From Acidilobaceae archaeon UBA158 (GTDB taxonomy: Archaea > Thermoproteota > Thermoprotei_A > Sulfolobales > Acidilobaceae): a stretch of DNA of 25,854 bases. The notes below the pieces were generated by a model that worked only from the letters and a program-made list of their open reading frames with translations, was not told the DNA's origin and did no database searches. Shown one piece after another: positions 7,171 through 14,715 of this stretch (position 1 is its first letter; each line of letters opens with the position of its first letter). The stretch lies in the NCBI GenBank assembly GCA_002506595.1, contig DAXV01000002.1, forward strand, positions 47,113 to 72,966, given 5' to 3'. The position numbers and the translations under genes were made by a program.

Positions 7171-8619
7171 GTGGTTGAGCCAAAGAAAGAGAAAAAGGAA
7201 AGAGATTTCTCACAATGGTATGACTGGATTTTGGAGAGAGCAGAAGTCTATGATTATGGAAGGTACCCAATAAAAGGAATGGGAATTTGGTTGCCTTATG
7301 GATTTCAGATAAGAAAAAGAACAATTGATTTAATAAGGGATCTTCTGGATTCCACTGGCCATGAAGAGATTTTATTTCCATTGTTGATACCTAAATGGAT
7401 GTTAGAAAAGGAAGGGGAGCATATTAGAGGTTTTGAAGATGAAGTTTTTTGGGTAACTCATGGTGGATTAGAGGAATTAGATCAAAAACTAGCCTTAAGA
7501 CCAACAAGTGAAACTATTATAACATATTACGAATCACTTTGGTATCAAAGCTATAAACAATTACCCAAGAAATTATATCAAATTGTAAGTATGTTTAGAT
7601 ATGAAACCAAAGCTACAAGACCATTAATAAGATTAAGAGAAGTAACTACATTTAAGGAAGCACATACAATTCATGATAGCTTTGAAAGTGCAGAACAACA
7701 AATAAAGGAAGCTATAGAAATTTATAAAAAATTCTTTGATACTTTAGGAATACCTTATATTATTAGTAAAAGGCCTGATTGGGATAAGTTTGCTGGCGCA
7801 TTATATACTATAGCTTTCGATACAATAATGCCAGATGGAAGAACATTACAAATTGGAACAGTACACCATTTGGGGCAAAGTTTTTCGAAAGCATTTAATT
7901 ATAAAATACAGCTAAGAGATGAATCTTTTGATCATCCATGGCAGACAAGTTATGGAATCAGTGATAGGGTTATTGCAACCATTATTAGTGTACACGGAGA
8001 TGATAATGGGTTAGTTTTACCTCCAAATGTAGCACCTACACAAGTAGTTATAGTTCCTATACCATCAAACAGCGAAGCAGAAACAAAATCTATAATTGAT
8101 TATGCTAAGAAAATTTTAAATGAATTGTTGGAATCAAAAATAAGAGCTAAAATTGATGATAGGAGTGATATAACACCAGGAGAAAAATACTATTATTGGG
8201 AAGCGAAAGGAGTACCAATAAGAATTGAGATAGGATCAAGAGAATTAAGAACACATAATCTAACAGTTGTCAGAAGAGATACTTTATCTAGGATAATAGT
8301 AGAAGAAAAAGAAATAGTTAATCAAGTTAATCATATAATGGATAATATTCAAAATGATTTATACGAAAGAGCGTGGAAGGATTTAAAGCAAAAAGTATAT
8401 GAAACTGATAACTTAAATGAGGCAAAGCAATATTTGGATAAAAAAGGCATAGTAGAAATACCTTGGTGTGGAAAAGAGTCTTGCGCAAACAAGGTTATGG
8501 ATTCTTTAAATGCAAAAAGCTTAGGTACACCTTGGCCATCTCAAAAGGTATTTGGCAAAAAATGTCCAGTTTGCGGAGAGAAAGCTCAAACTGTTATGAG
8601 ATATGCAAGACAATACTAA
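7171..8619 (+). CDS. proS: Prolyl-tRNA synthetase, archaeal/eukaryal type
   Basis: A 482-residue class II synthetase charging tRNA-Pro. Class II motif 2 is seen in MFRYETKATRPLIRLREVTTFKEAHTIH, and motif 3 in YGISDRVIATIISVHGDDNGL. The anticodon-binding domain (APTQVVIVPIP) follows, and a C-terminal zinc domain carries four cysteines in CGKESC and CPVC. The chain ends in Tyr (RYARQY), as is typical of this ProRS class. GTG 7171 follows AGGTG (7159-7163) by 7 nt. Length and motifs are normal. A T-rich leader separates it from atpK, and a candidate C/D sRNA sits antisense just past its stop codon. Confidence 0.96.
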   Translation: MVEPKKEKKERDFSQWYDWILERAEVYDYGRYPIKGMGIWLPYGFQIRKRTIDLIRDLLDSTGHEEILFPLLIPKWMLEKEGEHIRGFEDEVFWVTHGGLEELDQKLALRPTSETIITYYESLWYQSYKQLPKKLYQIVSMFRYETKATRPLIRLREVTTFKEAHTIHDSFESAEQQIKEAIEIYKKFFDTLGIPYIISKRPDWDKFAGALYTIAFDTIMPDGRTLQIGTVHHLGQSFSKAFNYKIQLRDESFDHPWQTSYGISDRVIATIISVHGDDNGLVLPPNVAPTQVVIVPIPSNSEAETKSIIDYAKKILNELLESKIRAKIDDRSDITPGEKYYYWEAKGVPIRIEIGSRELRTHNLTVVRRDTLSRIIVEEKEIVNQVNHIMDNIQNDLYERAWKDLKQKVYETDNLNEAKQYLDKKGIVEIPWCGKESCANKVMDSLNAKSLGTPWPSQKVFGKKCPVCGEKAQTVMRYARQY

Positions 8620-8629
8620 ATAAAAATGC

Positions 8630-8690
8630 TCAGAGGGCTCCTTGCCATCATTAACTTTTTAGTTTCTGTGTCCACCACACTCTTCATCGC
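8630..8690 (-). ncRNA. Probable C/D box sRNA (2'-O-methylation guide)
   Basis: On the minus strand the elements occur in the correct order: C box GCGATGA (8690-8684), a 15-nt guide, D' box CAGA (8668-8665), a 13-nt spacer, C' box ATGATGG (8651-8645), an 11-nt guide, and D box CTGA (8633-8630). The C box differs from the RUGAUGA consensus at one base and D' and C' are near-consensus. The 11-nt spacing before D is typical of archaeal sRNAs. Under the D+5 rule, guide 2 (CAAGGAGCCCT) would direct methylation of the C in a target reading AGGGCUCCUUG, and guide 1 the second C of UGUCC. The GC content is well above the flanking sequence. The target is unknown. It starts 10 bases beyond the proS stop, in antisense orientation. 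Confidence 0.68.
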
Positions 8691-8699
8691 AATAATTAA

Positions 8700-9182
8700 T
8701 AAAATTGATTTTAGCTTATATTTTATTTATGAATTTTTATTGTTTTTTAAAATAATTTTAAAAAATTATTGAAAAAATATATATTTTTAATTTATATTTG
8801 ATAAAATGAGGAACACATTTTAATGTGGATAATTTTTAATATCATTTAATATTGAATTTAATGAAAAGTATAAGGAATATGAGGAGTTGCGTTAGGGTTT
8901 ATTTAAGTATCCTATATTGAGTCATATATTTACGATTACCTAAGAAGTAGAAATAAAGACGATTCTCTCATAATATGTAGTGGTAAAATTCAAAGATTCA
9001 ATTCATAATATACTGATTGATAAAAGGCTGGTTGAATTCCTTATGAACATATCAAAAGTAATATGAATTAAGTTAATAAACAACAAATCCATTAACAGTA
9101 ATAATAGAAACTTAGTCCTGTCGCGTATAATATGGGATTCTTCTAGTTAATTTTTAATTATTTTAGGTTTAATTGATTAGCT
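8700..9182. other. Gene-poor intergenic stretch, possibly holding decayed sequence
   Basis: About 480 bases without a convincing gene. The left third is nearly pure A/T. From about 8870 to 9130 the composition becomes more mixed, as in coding DNA. One frame contains a 28-codon open stretch (GTG 8980 to stop 9066) beginning MVKFKDSIHNILIDKRLVEF, with no ribosome-binding site. Another has a 19-codon ORF from ATG 8861. Neither is supported as a gene, but together with the base composition they could be the remains of an inactivated gene. No inverted-repeat pair or target-site duplication was seen. The promoter of the following MFS gene should lie near the right end. Confidence 0.4.
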
Positions 9183-9192
9183 GGTGAATAGT

Positions 9193-10320
9193 TTGAATAA
9201 AATAAATAATATTATAGGTGTGTTAGTTCCTTTTACATTATCTGCATATGCAGTGTTTTCAATTTCTATGGTGCTATTACAATTAACAGATTTTTTTAAA
9301 GTTCCTCTTTACATAATTAGTCTAACATTTCCAATAGACTTTATTGGAGGAGCAGTAGGGGGAATGATATTAGGCAGATATGCAGATAAAATTGGCAGAA
9401 AATCAACTACCATAATATCTATATTAATCTTTTCTATATCTTTAATTTTGGCATCTTTTTCAAAATCTTTAATAGAATTCCTGATATGTTGGTTCTTTAT
9501 AGGATTTGGAGTTAATGCAGAAAATGGAATTGCATATGCGTTAATCGTAGAAACTCTTGGATCCTATACTGGATCATTTGGAGGTCTTGTACAAGGACTT
9601 TATTATGTAGGTTTTGGTTTAGACGTTTTAACATATAAATTTATAGCGTATTGGAGAACTTTGTTTTTGGTCATAGGCATTATAAGTCTTGTATTAGGTT
9701 TATTATCTTCTATTATTATAAAGGAAACCTTAAGAGGAACTCAAATAAAATCCTTAAGTATGAGGAGTCTCTTTAGCATTGAATATAGAAATAAAACGAT
9801 CTTACTCTCGTTGATCGTTATCGGGGCGTTTTTATTAAGTGTCCCATTACTTAGTATTGCTCCAACGCTAGTTGAAAAAATAAATATGAATAATTATATT
9901 GGCATTCTTTCAATAATTGGCTTCATGTCATACTGGTTTTCAGGCTTTTTATCAGATAGAATAGGAAGAAGCAGGAACACATTGATATTATCATCAATAG
10001 GATTATTATCATCAATATTACTCATATTTTTTGGATTATCATCGGCATTAATAATAACATTTTTGGCGTTGCTTTATATATCATCGGCATTATTTTCATA
10101 TGATGGAATATGGGTCAGTGAAAATTACCCCATAGAATTAAGGGCGACTGCTTCAAATTTTGTTTTTATGTTTGGAAGACTTATTGGTGGTTTTGCACCA
10201 GAAATTACATCTTTAATAGGTTCTACAAATCTTTCATATGGATTAGGAGTTGTCTCCGTAGCATCGTCTACTCTAATATTGATCTCGTCTATAATATTTA
10301 TAACTAAAATAAAAAATTAA
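9193..10320 (+). CDS. MFS transporter, short type
   Basis: A 375-residue polytopic membrane protein of the major facilitator superfamily with about 12 hydrophobic segments. The MFS signature between segments 2 and 3 is GRYADKIGRKS, and its repeat in the second half is GFLSDRIGRSR, so both halves carry a recognisable motif A. Substrate cannot be deduced. TTG 9193 follows GGTGA (9183-9187) by 5 nt, giving MNKINNIIGV; the GTG at 9184 lies inside that site. Two regulatory or structural loops are short, making the protein somewhat smaller than a typical 400-450 residue MFS member. It precedes another MFS gene by about 140 bases, and the two are not close paralogues by eye. Confidence 0.88.
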   Translation: MNKINNIIGVLVPFTLSAYAVFSISMVLLQLTDFFKVPLYIISLTFPIDFIGGAVGGMILGRYADKIGRKSTTIISILIFSISLILASFSKSLIEFLICWFFIGFGVNAENGIAYALIVETLGSYTGSFGGLVQGLYYVGFGLDVLTYKFIAYWRTLFLVIGIISLVLGLLSSIIIKETLRGTQIKSLSMRSLFSIEYRNKTILLSLIVIGAFLLSVPLLSIAPTLVEKINMNNYIGILSIIGFMSYWFSGFLSDRIGRSRNTLILSSIGLLSSILLIFFGLSSALIITFLALLYISSALFSYDGIWVSENYPIELRATASNFVFMFGRLIGGFAPEITSLIGSTNLSYGLGVVSVASSTLILISSIIFITKIKN

Positions 10321-10461
10321 TAGCCTGAAATAATTTCTCATCGTTTTGTTAAAGTTTTATTTATTAAATAAAATTCTTTTTATTTGATTAAGTAAAATTT
10401 CATGTAAGTATTTTATAACAGTTTATAAGGACTGGATCTATTGGTTTATTTGGTGAATTAC

Positions 10462-11787
10462 TTGGAAAAAACATCATATAATGGATTTCCATGGGCAGCC
10501 TTTGTAGCATTATCGTTAGGTATGGTAGTATTTGGATTGGCAGAAAGCTATGGGCCATTATCAGCTTTGACTCAAGTAATTCCTTCTAATTTGGCTTGGT
10601 TATTATTTACTTTGCCATATGTATTTGGAGGCATAGGGGCTCTCATTTCGGGATACATTGCAGATACTTTAGGTAGAAAGCTAGCATTCATTTTGTCATC
10701 ACTCTTAGTATTAATAGGTATGTTACTTTACTTACCAATATGGTTTAACGTAGTTGCAGGCGTTGCAAAAACTTTAATTCTATTGATATCCATTGCAATT
10801 GTAGGAATGGCAGCCATTGGATTAGAGAGTCCAGTATTGGCAATGATATCCGAAAGCGTAAGCTCACAACATAGAAGTAAATTATTAGTTATTGGCCCAA
10901 ATTTTGGTAATTTAGGTGTTGCATTAGCTTATGTGCCATTGCTTATATTTGGCATAAATAGCGCTTTAGCTGCTTCATATCAATATGAATTAGCTTTAAT
11001 TCTCATGTATATTGCACCTACAGTAGGATTAATTTTAGCTTGGTTAAAGGCTACTGAAACATTACCTTGGAGAGCTATTAAAACTCAAAATAATGTAGAA
11101 GAAGCATGGAAAAAAATAGATAAAAATGCTGAGGTTGTAAATCCCAATGCAGGTTTAGGCTTAAGGTTTTTGACCTTAATACTTATAGGAATAGTTCAAG
11201 ATGTTGCATTTATTTATATTACTTATGGTGCATCATTCGCATATTTCAGTAACATTGCAGCTTATGTTCCACTAATTGGAGGTTTTACTATGACTATAGT
11301 AGGAATTATAACAGGATTATTTATTACATCAAAAGTCAGTAGAAAGGTATTTTCTATAATATCCTATTCAATGCTTGCAGTATTTTGGGCATTATTGTGG
11401 GTAGTTGCTAGTATAACTCACTCTTCAATAGCGATATTATCTATGTTTACATTATTAATGGTCCCAGTAGAAATTACTTGGGCAACAAGAGCTTTATTAG
11501 AGCCAGAGTTGTTCCCAACAAGTAGAAGAGGAATGTTTGTTTCATTAGTAAGATTCATAGTATGGGTATTAGCGGGAGTCATTGCTGGTTTACTAATATT
11601 AATACCCTTACCATTTACAATAGGAGCGCTATCAATGCTTATAATAGCGTTAGTAGGAGTAGGCGGCACATTAATATGGTATTTCAAAGGATTTGAAACA
11701 GGAAATAAGAATTTGCTGGGACTTGATTTAGAAAGGACTGCTCATTCAATAGCTCCGGTCAAGGTTTCAGATCCTAAGGATAATTAA
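10462..11787 (+). CDS. MFS transporter (sugar-porter-like architecture)
   Basis: A 441-residue major facilitator superfamily permease with about 12 transmembrane segments and a longer cytoplasmic central loop (TLPWRAIKTQNNVEEAWKKI). Motif A is GYIADTLGRK; a segment resembling PESP-type linkers occurs as KATETLPWRA, and the second half has PELFPTSRRGMFVS, reminiscent of the ELFPTxxR motif in sugar and organic-acid transporters. The substrate is not determinable. TTG 10462 follows GGTGA (10452-10456) by 5 nt; the in-frame TTG at 10441 lacks a site. It is probably expressed separately from the preceding MFS gene, since about 140 AT-rich bases lie between them. Confidence 0.88.
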   Translation: MEKTSYNGFPWAAFVALSLGMVVFGLAESYGPLSALTQVIPSNLAWLLFTLPYVFGGIGALISGYIADTLGRKLAFILSSLLVLIGMLLYLPIWFNVVAGVAKTLILLISIAIVGMAAIGLESPVLAMISESVSSQHRSKLLVIGPNFGNLGVALAYVPLLIFGINSALAASYQYELALILMYIAPTVGLILAWLKATETLPWRAIKTQNNVEEAWKKIDKNAEVVNPNAGLGLRFLTLILIGIVQDVAFIYITYGASFAYFSNIAAYVPLIGGFTMTIVGIITGLFITSKVSRKVFSIISYSMLAVFWALLWVVASITHSSIAILSMFTLLMVPVEITWATRALLEPELFPTSRRGMFVSLVRFIVWVLAGVIAGLLILIPLPFTIGALSMLIIALVGVGGTLIWYFKGFETGNKNLLGLDLERTAHSIAPVKVSDPKDN

Positions 11788-11790
11788 TTT

Positions 11791-11804
11791 TTTTAAGTTT
11801 TTTA
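11791..11804 (+). terminator. T-rich run after the second MFS gene
   Basis: Seven T residues, then AAG and six more T residues, follow the stop codon at 11787 almost directly. This fits an archaeal T-run terminator before the next gene, which begins about 50 bases on. Evidence is compositional only. Confidence 0.3.
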
Positions 11805-11850
11805 TAAAAATATATAATAGGCTTTTTTATATTGAAAATTGGAGCTGAAG

Positions 11851-12591
11851 ATGTCAAAAAGTGATAATAGATCCAGCGAAACTCATGGATTAGAAGAAAA
11901 GTTTTGGAAAAATATAGTGACTGAGATAGAAACATATTCTCAAAAAGGATGTTATGAAAAAGTAAATATATTAATGAGTTTTTTTATTTTAAAAAAATTA
12001 AGAATAATTGCTTCAGCATTAGCCAAGGGATCAAATACAATAATAGATGTTGGGAACGGCCCAGGTACATCTACGAAATATATTAAAAATGTTTTAAATC
12101 CAAATTATTTAATAGCAATGGATCCTTCATTTGTAATGAATAAAATAACAAGAGATAATATAAAGAATATTAATGTGATAAATGGAATGGCAGAAAATAT
12201 TCCATTAAAAAGTTCTTCAGTAGATGCTGTAATTGCTATGTTTTCTTTTAGAGATGTTAAGAATTATGAGTTAGCATTACGTGAATTTTCTAGGGTGTTA
12301 AAAGAAAATGGAAAACTAATAATATTAGATCTCTATAAACCTGAAACTCTCATAGAAAAGATAATTTCTTTTTTCCAATTTAATATCTTAGCTGTTATAG
12401 ATGGAATTTTTATGGGATGTGGTAGAGACGCTTTATTATATCCAGACTTACATAAAACAATATATTATATGTATAATTCAGAAGAAATTTTGAAATCTGC
12501 TAAGAAATATTTTAAAGAAGTGTCTTTTAAGAAAATGCCTATTATAGTAGGAATTCTTTTTGCAAGAAATCCAAAAAAGGATGTAACTTAA
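11851..12591 (+). CDS. Class I SAM-dependent methyltransferase, UbiE/MenG-like
   Basis: A 246-residue Rossmann methyltransferase. Motif I is IIDVGNGPGTSTKYI, where Asn takes the place of the more usual Gly-x-Gly context; an acidic residue ends strand 2 (LIAMDPS). MAENIPLKSSSVDAVIAMFSFRDVKNYELAL resembles the GxAEnLPF-x-SFDxV signature of the UbiE/MenG and related methyltransferase_11 group, and FSRVLKENGKLIILDL follows. The last third, with FNILAVIDGIFMGCGRDALLYPDLH, probably shapes the substrate site. ATG 11851 follows GGAG by 6 nt; the upstream TTG at 11839 overlaps that site. A prenyl synthase lies 173 bases downstream, so a quinone or lipid substrate is plausible but unproven. Confidence 0.8.
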   Translation: MSKSDNRSSETHGLEEKFWKNIVTEIETYSQKGCYEKVNILMSFFILKKLRIIASALAKGSNTIIDVGNGPGTSTKYIKNVLNPNYLIAMDPSFVMNKITRDNIKNINVINGMAENIPLKSSSVDAVIAMFSFRDVKNYELALREFSRVLKENGKLIILDLYKPETLIEKIISFFQFNILAVIDGIFMGCGRDALLYPDLHKTIYYMYNSEEILKSAKKYFKEVSFKKMPIIVGILFARNPKKDVT

Positions 12592-12764
12592 TTTTAATTA
12601 ATTTTTGTTTTTAAAAACAATTATTGAATAATATTAAGAAAAATTTTCCAATAAATAGAATATTTAAATTGTAGCTATTTTATCTCTAAACTAATGGGAG
12701 ATAGGATACATATTAATAAACTTTAAGCAAGATAAGCAAAAATGGAAAAAGTGGTGTGCTGAAT

Positions 12765-13691
12765 TTGGATAAAGAGCAATCCTATGAGGATATCGATACT
12801 TCAATTTTAGAAAAATGGGAAAAAGTAAGAGAATATTTAGAACCAAAGCTAGACGATGCAGCAAAATCAATGGAAAACTTAGGAATAGAAGGTATTCCTA
12901 AATATCTAACATCTGGAGGTAAGATGTTTAGAGGCTTTTTGACAATACTTTTTGCCGAATCATTAGGTTCCAACTTAGAATATGCTTCTGATGCAGCAGT
13001 TGCAATAGAAATGGTTCATGCAGCAAGTCTTGCAATAGATGATATAGTTGATAAAGATACAAATAGAAGAGGTAGATTGTCAAGCTGGATTATATATGGT
13101 ATAGGAAAAACAGCCTTAACAGCTTTACTTTTGGTTCCAGTTGCACAAAGAGTTATAGAGAAATATGGGTTTGATGCGATAAGGTATAGTATAAAATCAT
13201 GGGAGGCTATGGTAAGAGGAGAAATCTTAGATGCATATGCATCATTGAGATTGGATCCTTCTGAATATTTGAATGTTGTTAAATTAAAAACTGCGTCATT
13301 GTTTAGCTTATCTGCTGCATTGGGTGTAATAGCAGCAAAAAATAATAATTTGATCGATAATGCAGAATTTTATGGAGATAAATTAGGTATAGCTTATCAA
13401 CTAGCTGATGACATTGGAGATTACTATTCATATTTAATAGGAAAAAAGGAAAAACTTGATCCAGGAGAAGTCTTATTTGAAAAATACATAATGCATAAAT
13501 ATTCTATTAATGAGAGGGGAGATGAAGTAATAAAAAACGGCATGAATGTATTGAATAATATAGTTAATGAGGCTTCTAATGCAATAGTAGAGTTACCAGA
13601 ATCGAATCAAAAATCAATGTTATCAAGAATTCCTTATTTTATGGTTAATAAGATGTTAGAAAGCGTTGGTCTTACTTTAAAACGGTTTTAA
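12765..13691 (+). CDS. Polyprenyl diphosphate synthase (GGPP/FPP synthase family)
   Basis: A 308-residue trans-isoprenyl diphosphate synthase that condenses isopentenyl diphosphate with allylic diphosphates, supplying membrane-lipid or quinone side chains. It has GGKMFRG, the first Asp-rich motif DDIVD followed by KDTNRRG, and the second Asp-rich motif DDIGD in QLADDIGDYYS. Both motifs are complete, so it should be active. The chain length of the product cannot be read safely. TTG 12765 is preceded by GGTG (12753-12756) with 8-nt spacing; the in-frame GTG at 12756 overlaps the site and adds three residues, so the exact start is uncertain. Candidate promoter sequence lies around ACTTTAAGC (12719-12727). 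Confidence 0.92.
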   Translation: MDKEQSYEDIDTSILEKWEKVREYLEPKLDDAAKSMENLGIEGIPKYLTSGGKMFRGFLTILFAESLGSNLEYASDAAVAIEMVHAASLAIDDIVDKDTNRRGRLSSWIIYGIGKTALTALLLVPVAQRVIEKYGFDAIRYSIKSWEAMVRGEILDAYASLRLDPSEYLNVVKLKTASLFSLSAALGVIAAKNNNLIDNAEFYGDKLGIAYQLADDIGDYYSYLIGKKEKLDPGEVLFEKYIMHKYSINERGDEVIKNGMNVLNNIVNEASNAIVELPESNQKSMLSRIPYFMVNKMLESVGLTLKRF

Positions 13692-13888
13692 CTAATTATT
13701 AATAATATTAACTTTTAGAAATTTAACTAAGGTATTATAAGAAAACATAGAAATATAAAATAAAGGTTTTGATTAAATTTTTAATGTTTTAAGGAAAATA
13801 TTTTATATTAATGAAAAAATATTATTTGTGTAAATATCTAATAAATATGAGTAGAACTGTTTATAGCCATTAAGTTTAAGGTGGAAAG

Positions 13889-14563
13889 ATGAATACTGTT
13901 AGCAAAAATATGTCATTAATAAATTACTTGAAGAAATCAGGGTTTATCAAGACAAAGAAGGTAGAGGATGCATTTCTTAATGTTGATAGGTCTCTTTTTG
14001 TTTTACCTCAACATTTAGATGAGGCATATGAAGACAAGCCATTACCTATAGGCTTTGGACAAACAATTAGTGCTCCTAGTATTGTAGCGTATATGACGGA
14101 GTTATTAGAAGTTGATGAAGGAAATAAAATTTTAGAAATTGGAACAGGATCTGGATATCAAACAGCAATATTATCATACTTAGTTAAAGAAAGAGGTCTA
14201 ATAATTTCCATAGAAAGGATAAGAGAACTATCAGAAATGGCATATAAAAATCTTGAAAAACTAAGTTTATACAAGAATGTAAAGCTTATCGTTGGAGATG
14301 GATCTCTGGGATATGAAGAAGATAAACCTTACGACAGAATAATAATAACAGCTGCAACTCCTTCAATACCAAATTTTATTAATACACAGCTGAAAAATAA
14401 TGGTATTGCGGTATTGCCCATAGGAACACTAGATGAACAAAGATTAGCTATAATTAAAAAAGACGAATTTGGTAAAATTGAAATTCATTATGATATTAGC
14501 GTAATATTTGTTCCATTAATTGGTTATTATGGATTTAAATTAAGTAATGATAAAACAAACTAA
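13889..14563 (+). CDS. pcm: Protein-L-isoaspartate O-methyltransferase
   Basis: A 224-residue repair enzyme that methylates L-isoaspartyl residues in damaged proteins using SAM. It carries the PIMT signature GFGQTISAPSIVAYM, SAM motif I ILEIGTGSGYQTA, and YDRIIITAATPSIP, which are family hallmarks. The length is typical. ATG 13889 follows AAGGTGGA with about 4-nt spacing. A stretch of about 200 AT-rich bases upstream is probably its promoter, with GTTTATAG near 13859 as one TATA candidate. It sits between the prenyl synthase and EF-2, and the gaps on both sides suggest it is transcribed on its own. Confidence 0.95.
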   Translation: MNTVSKNMSLINYLKKSGFIKTKKVEDAFLNVDRSLFVLPQHLDEAYEDKPLPIGFGQTISAPSIVAYMTELLEVDEGNKILEIGTGSGYQTAILSYLVKERGLIISIERIRELSEMAYKNLEKLSLYKNVKLIVGDGSLGYEEDKPYDRIIITAATPSIPNFINTQLKNNGIAVLPIGTLDEQRLAIIKKDEFGKIEIHYDISVIFVPLIGYYGFKLSNDKTN

Positions 14564-14663
14564 AAAAGACTTATTTCTTTTAAAATAACATGAATAGGTC
14601 AATTAAGAGTCTTTTAGACAGTTAGTTTGAAAAAAATTTTTCTTAATCAAACAAAAAATAATA

Positions 14664-14673
14664 TTATTTTTTA
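14664..14673 (+). promoter_or_regulatory. Candidate TATA box for EF-2
   Basis: TATTTTTTAA lies about 45 bases ahead of the EF-2 start. Transcription would begin near 14695, just upstream of the strong GGGTGGA ribosome-binding site at 14704-14710. The match to a TATA box is imperfect. Confidence 0.35.
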
Positions 14674-14715
14674 ACCCTTGATCTATTCTTTATCAAAAGA
14701 AGTGGGTGGAAAAAA

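Noticed and set aside
11418..11687. 89-codon minus-strand ORF inside the second MFS gene
   Set aside because: Antisense shadow of a hydrophobic coding sequence; composition (Asn/Thr/Ile) is what reverse-complemented membrane codons give.
12742..12762. Seven-codon upstream ORF (MEKVVC) before the prenyl synthase
   Set aside because: Overlaps the start region, but ATG triplets are common in such sequence and there is no ribosome-binding site or conserved peptide.
14564..14615. Inverted repeat AAAAGACT / AGTCTTTT between pcm and EF-2
   Set aside because: Only 8 bp, A/T-dominated, with a loop of 36 bases; likely chance in this composition.
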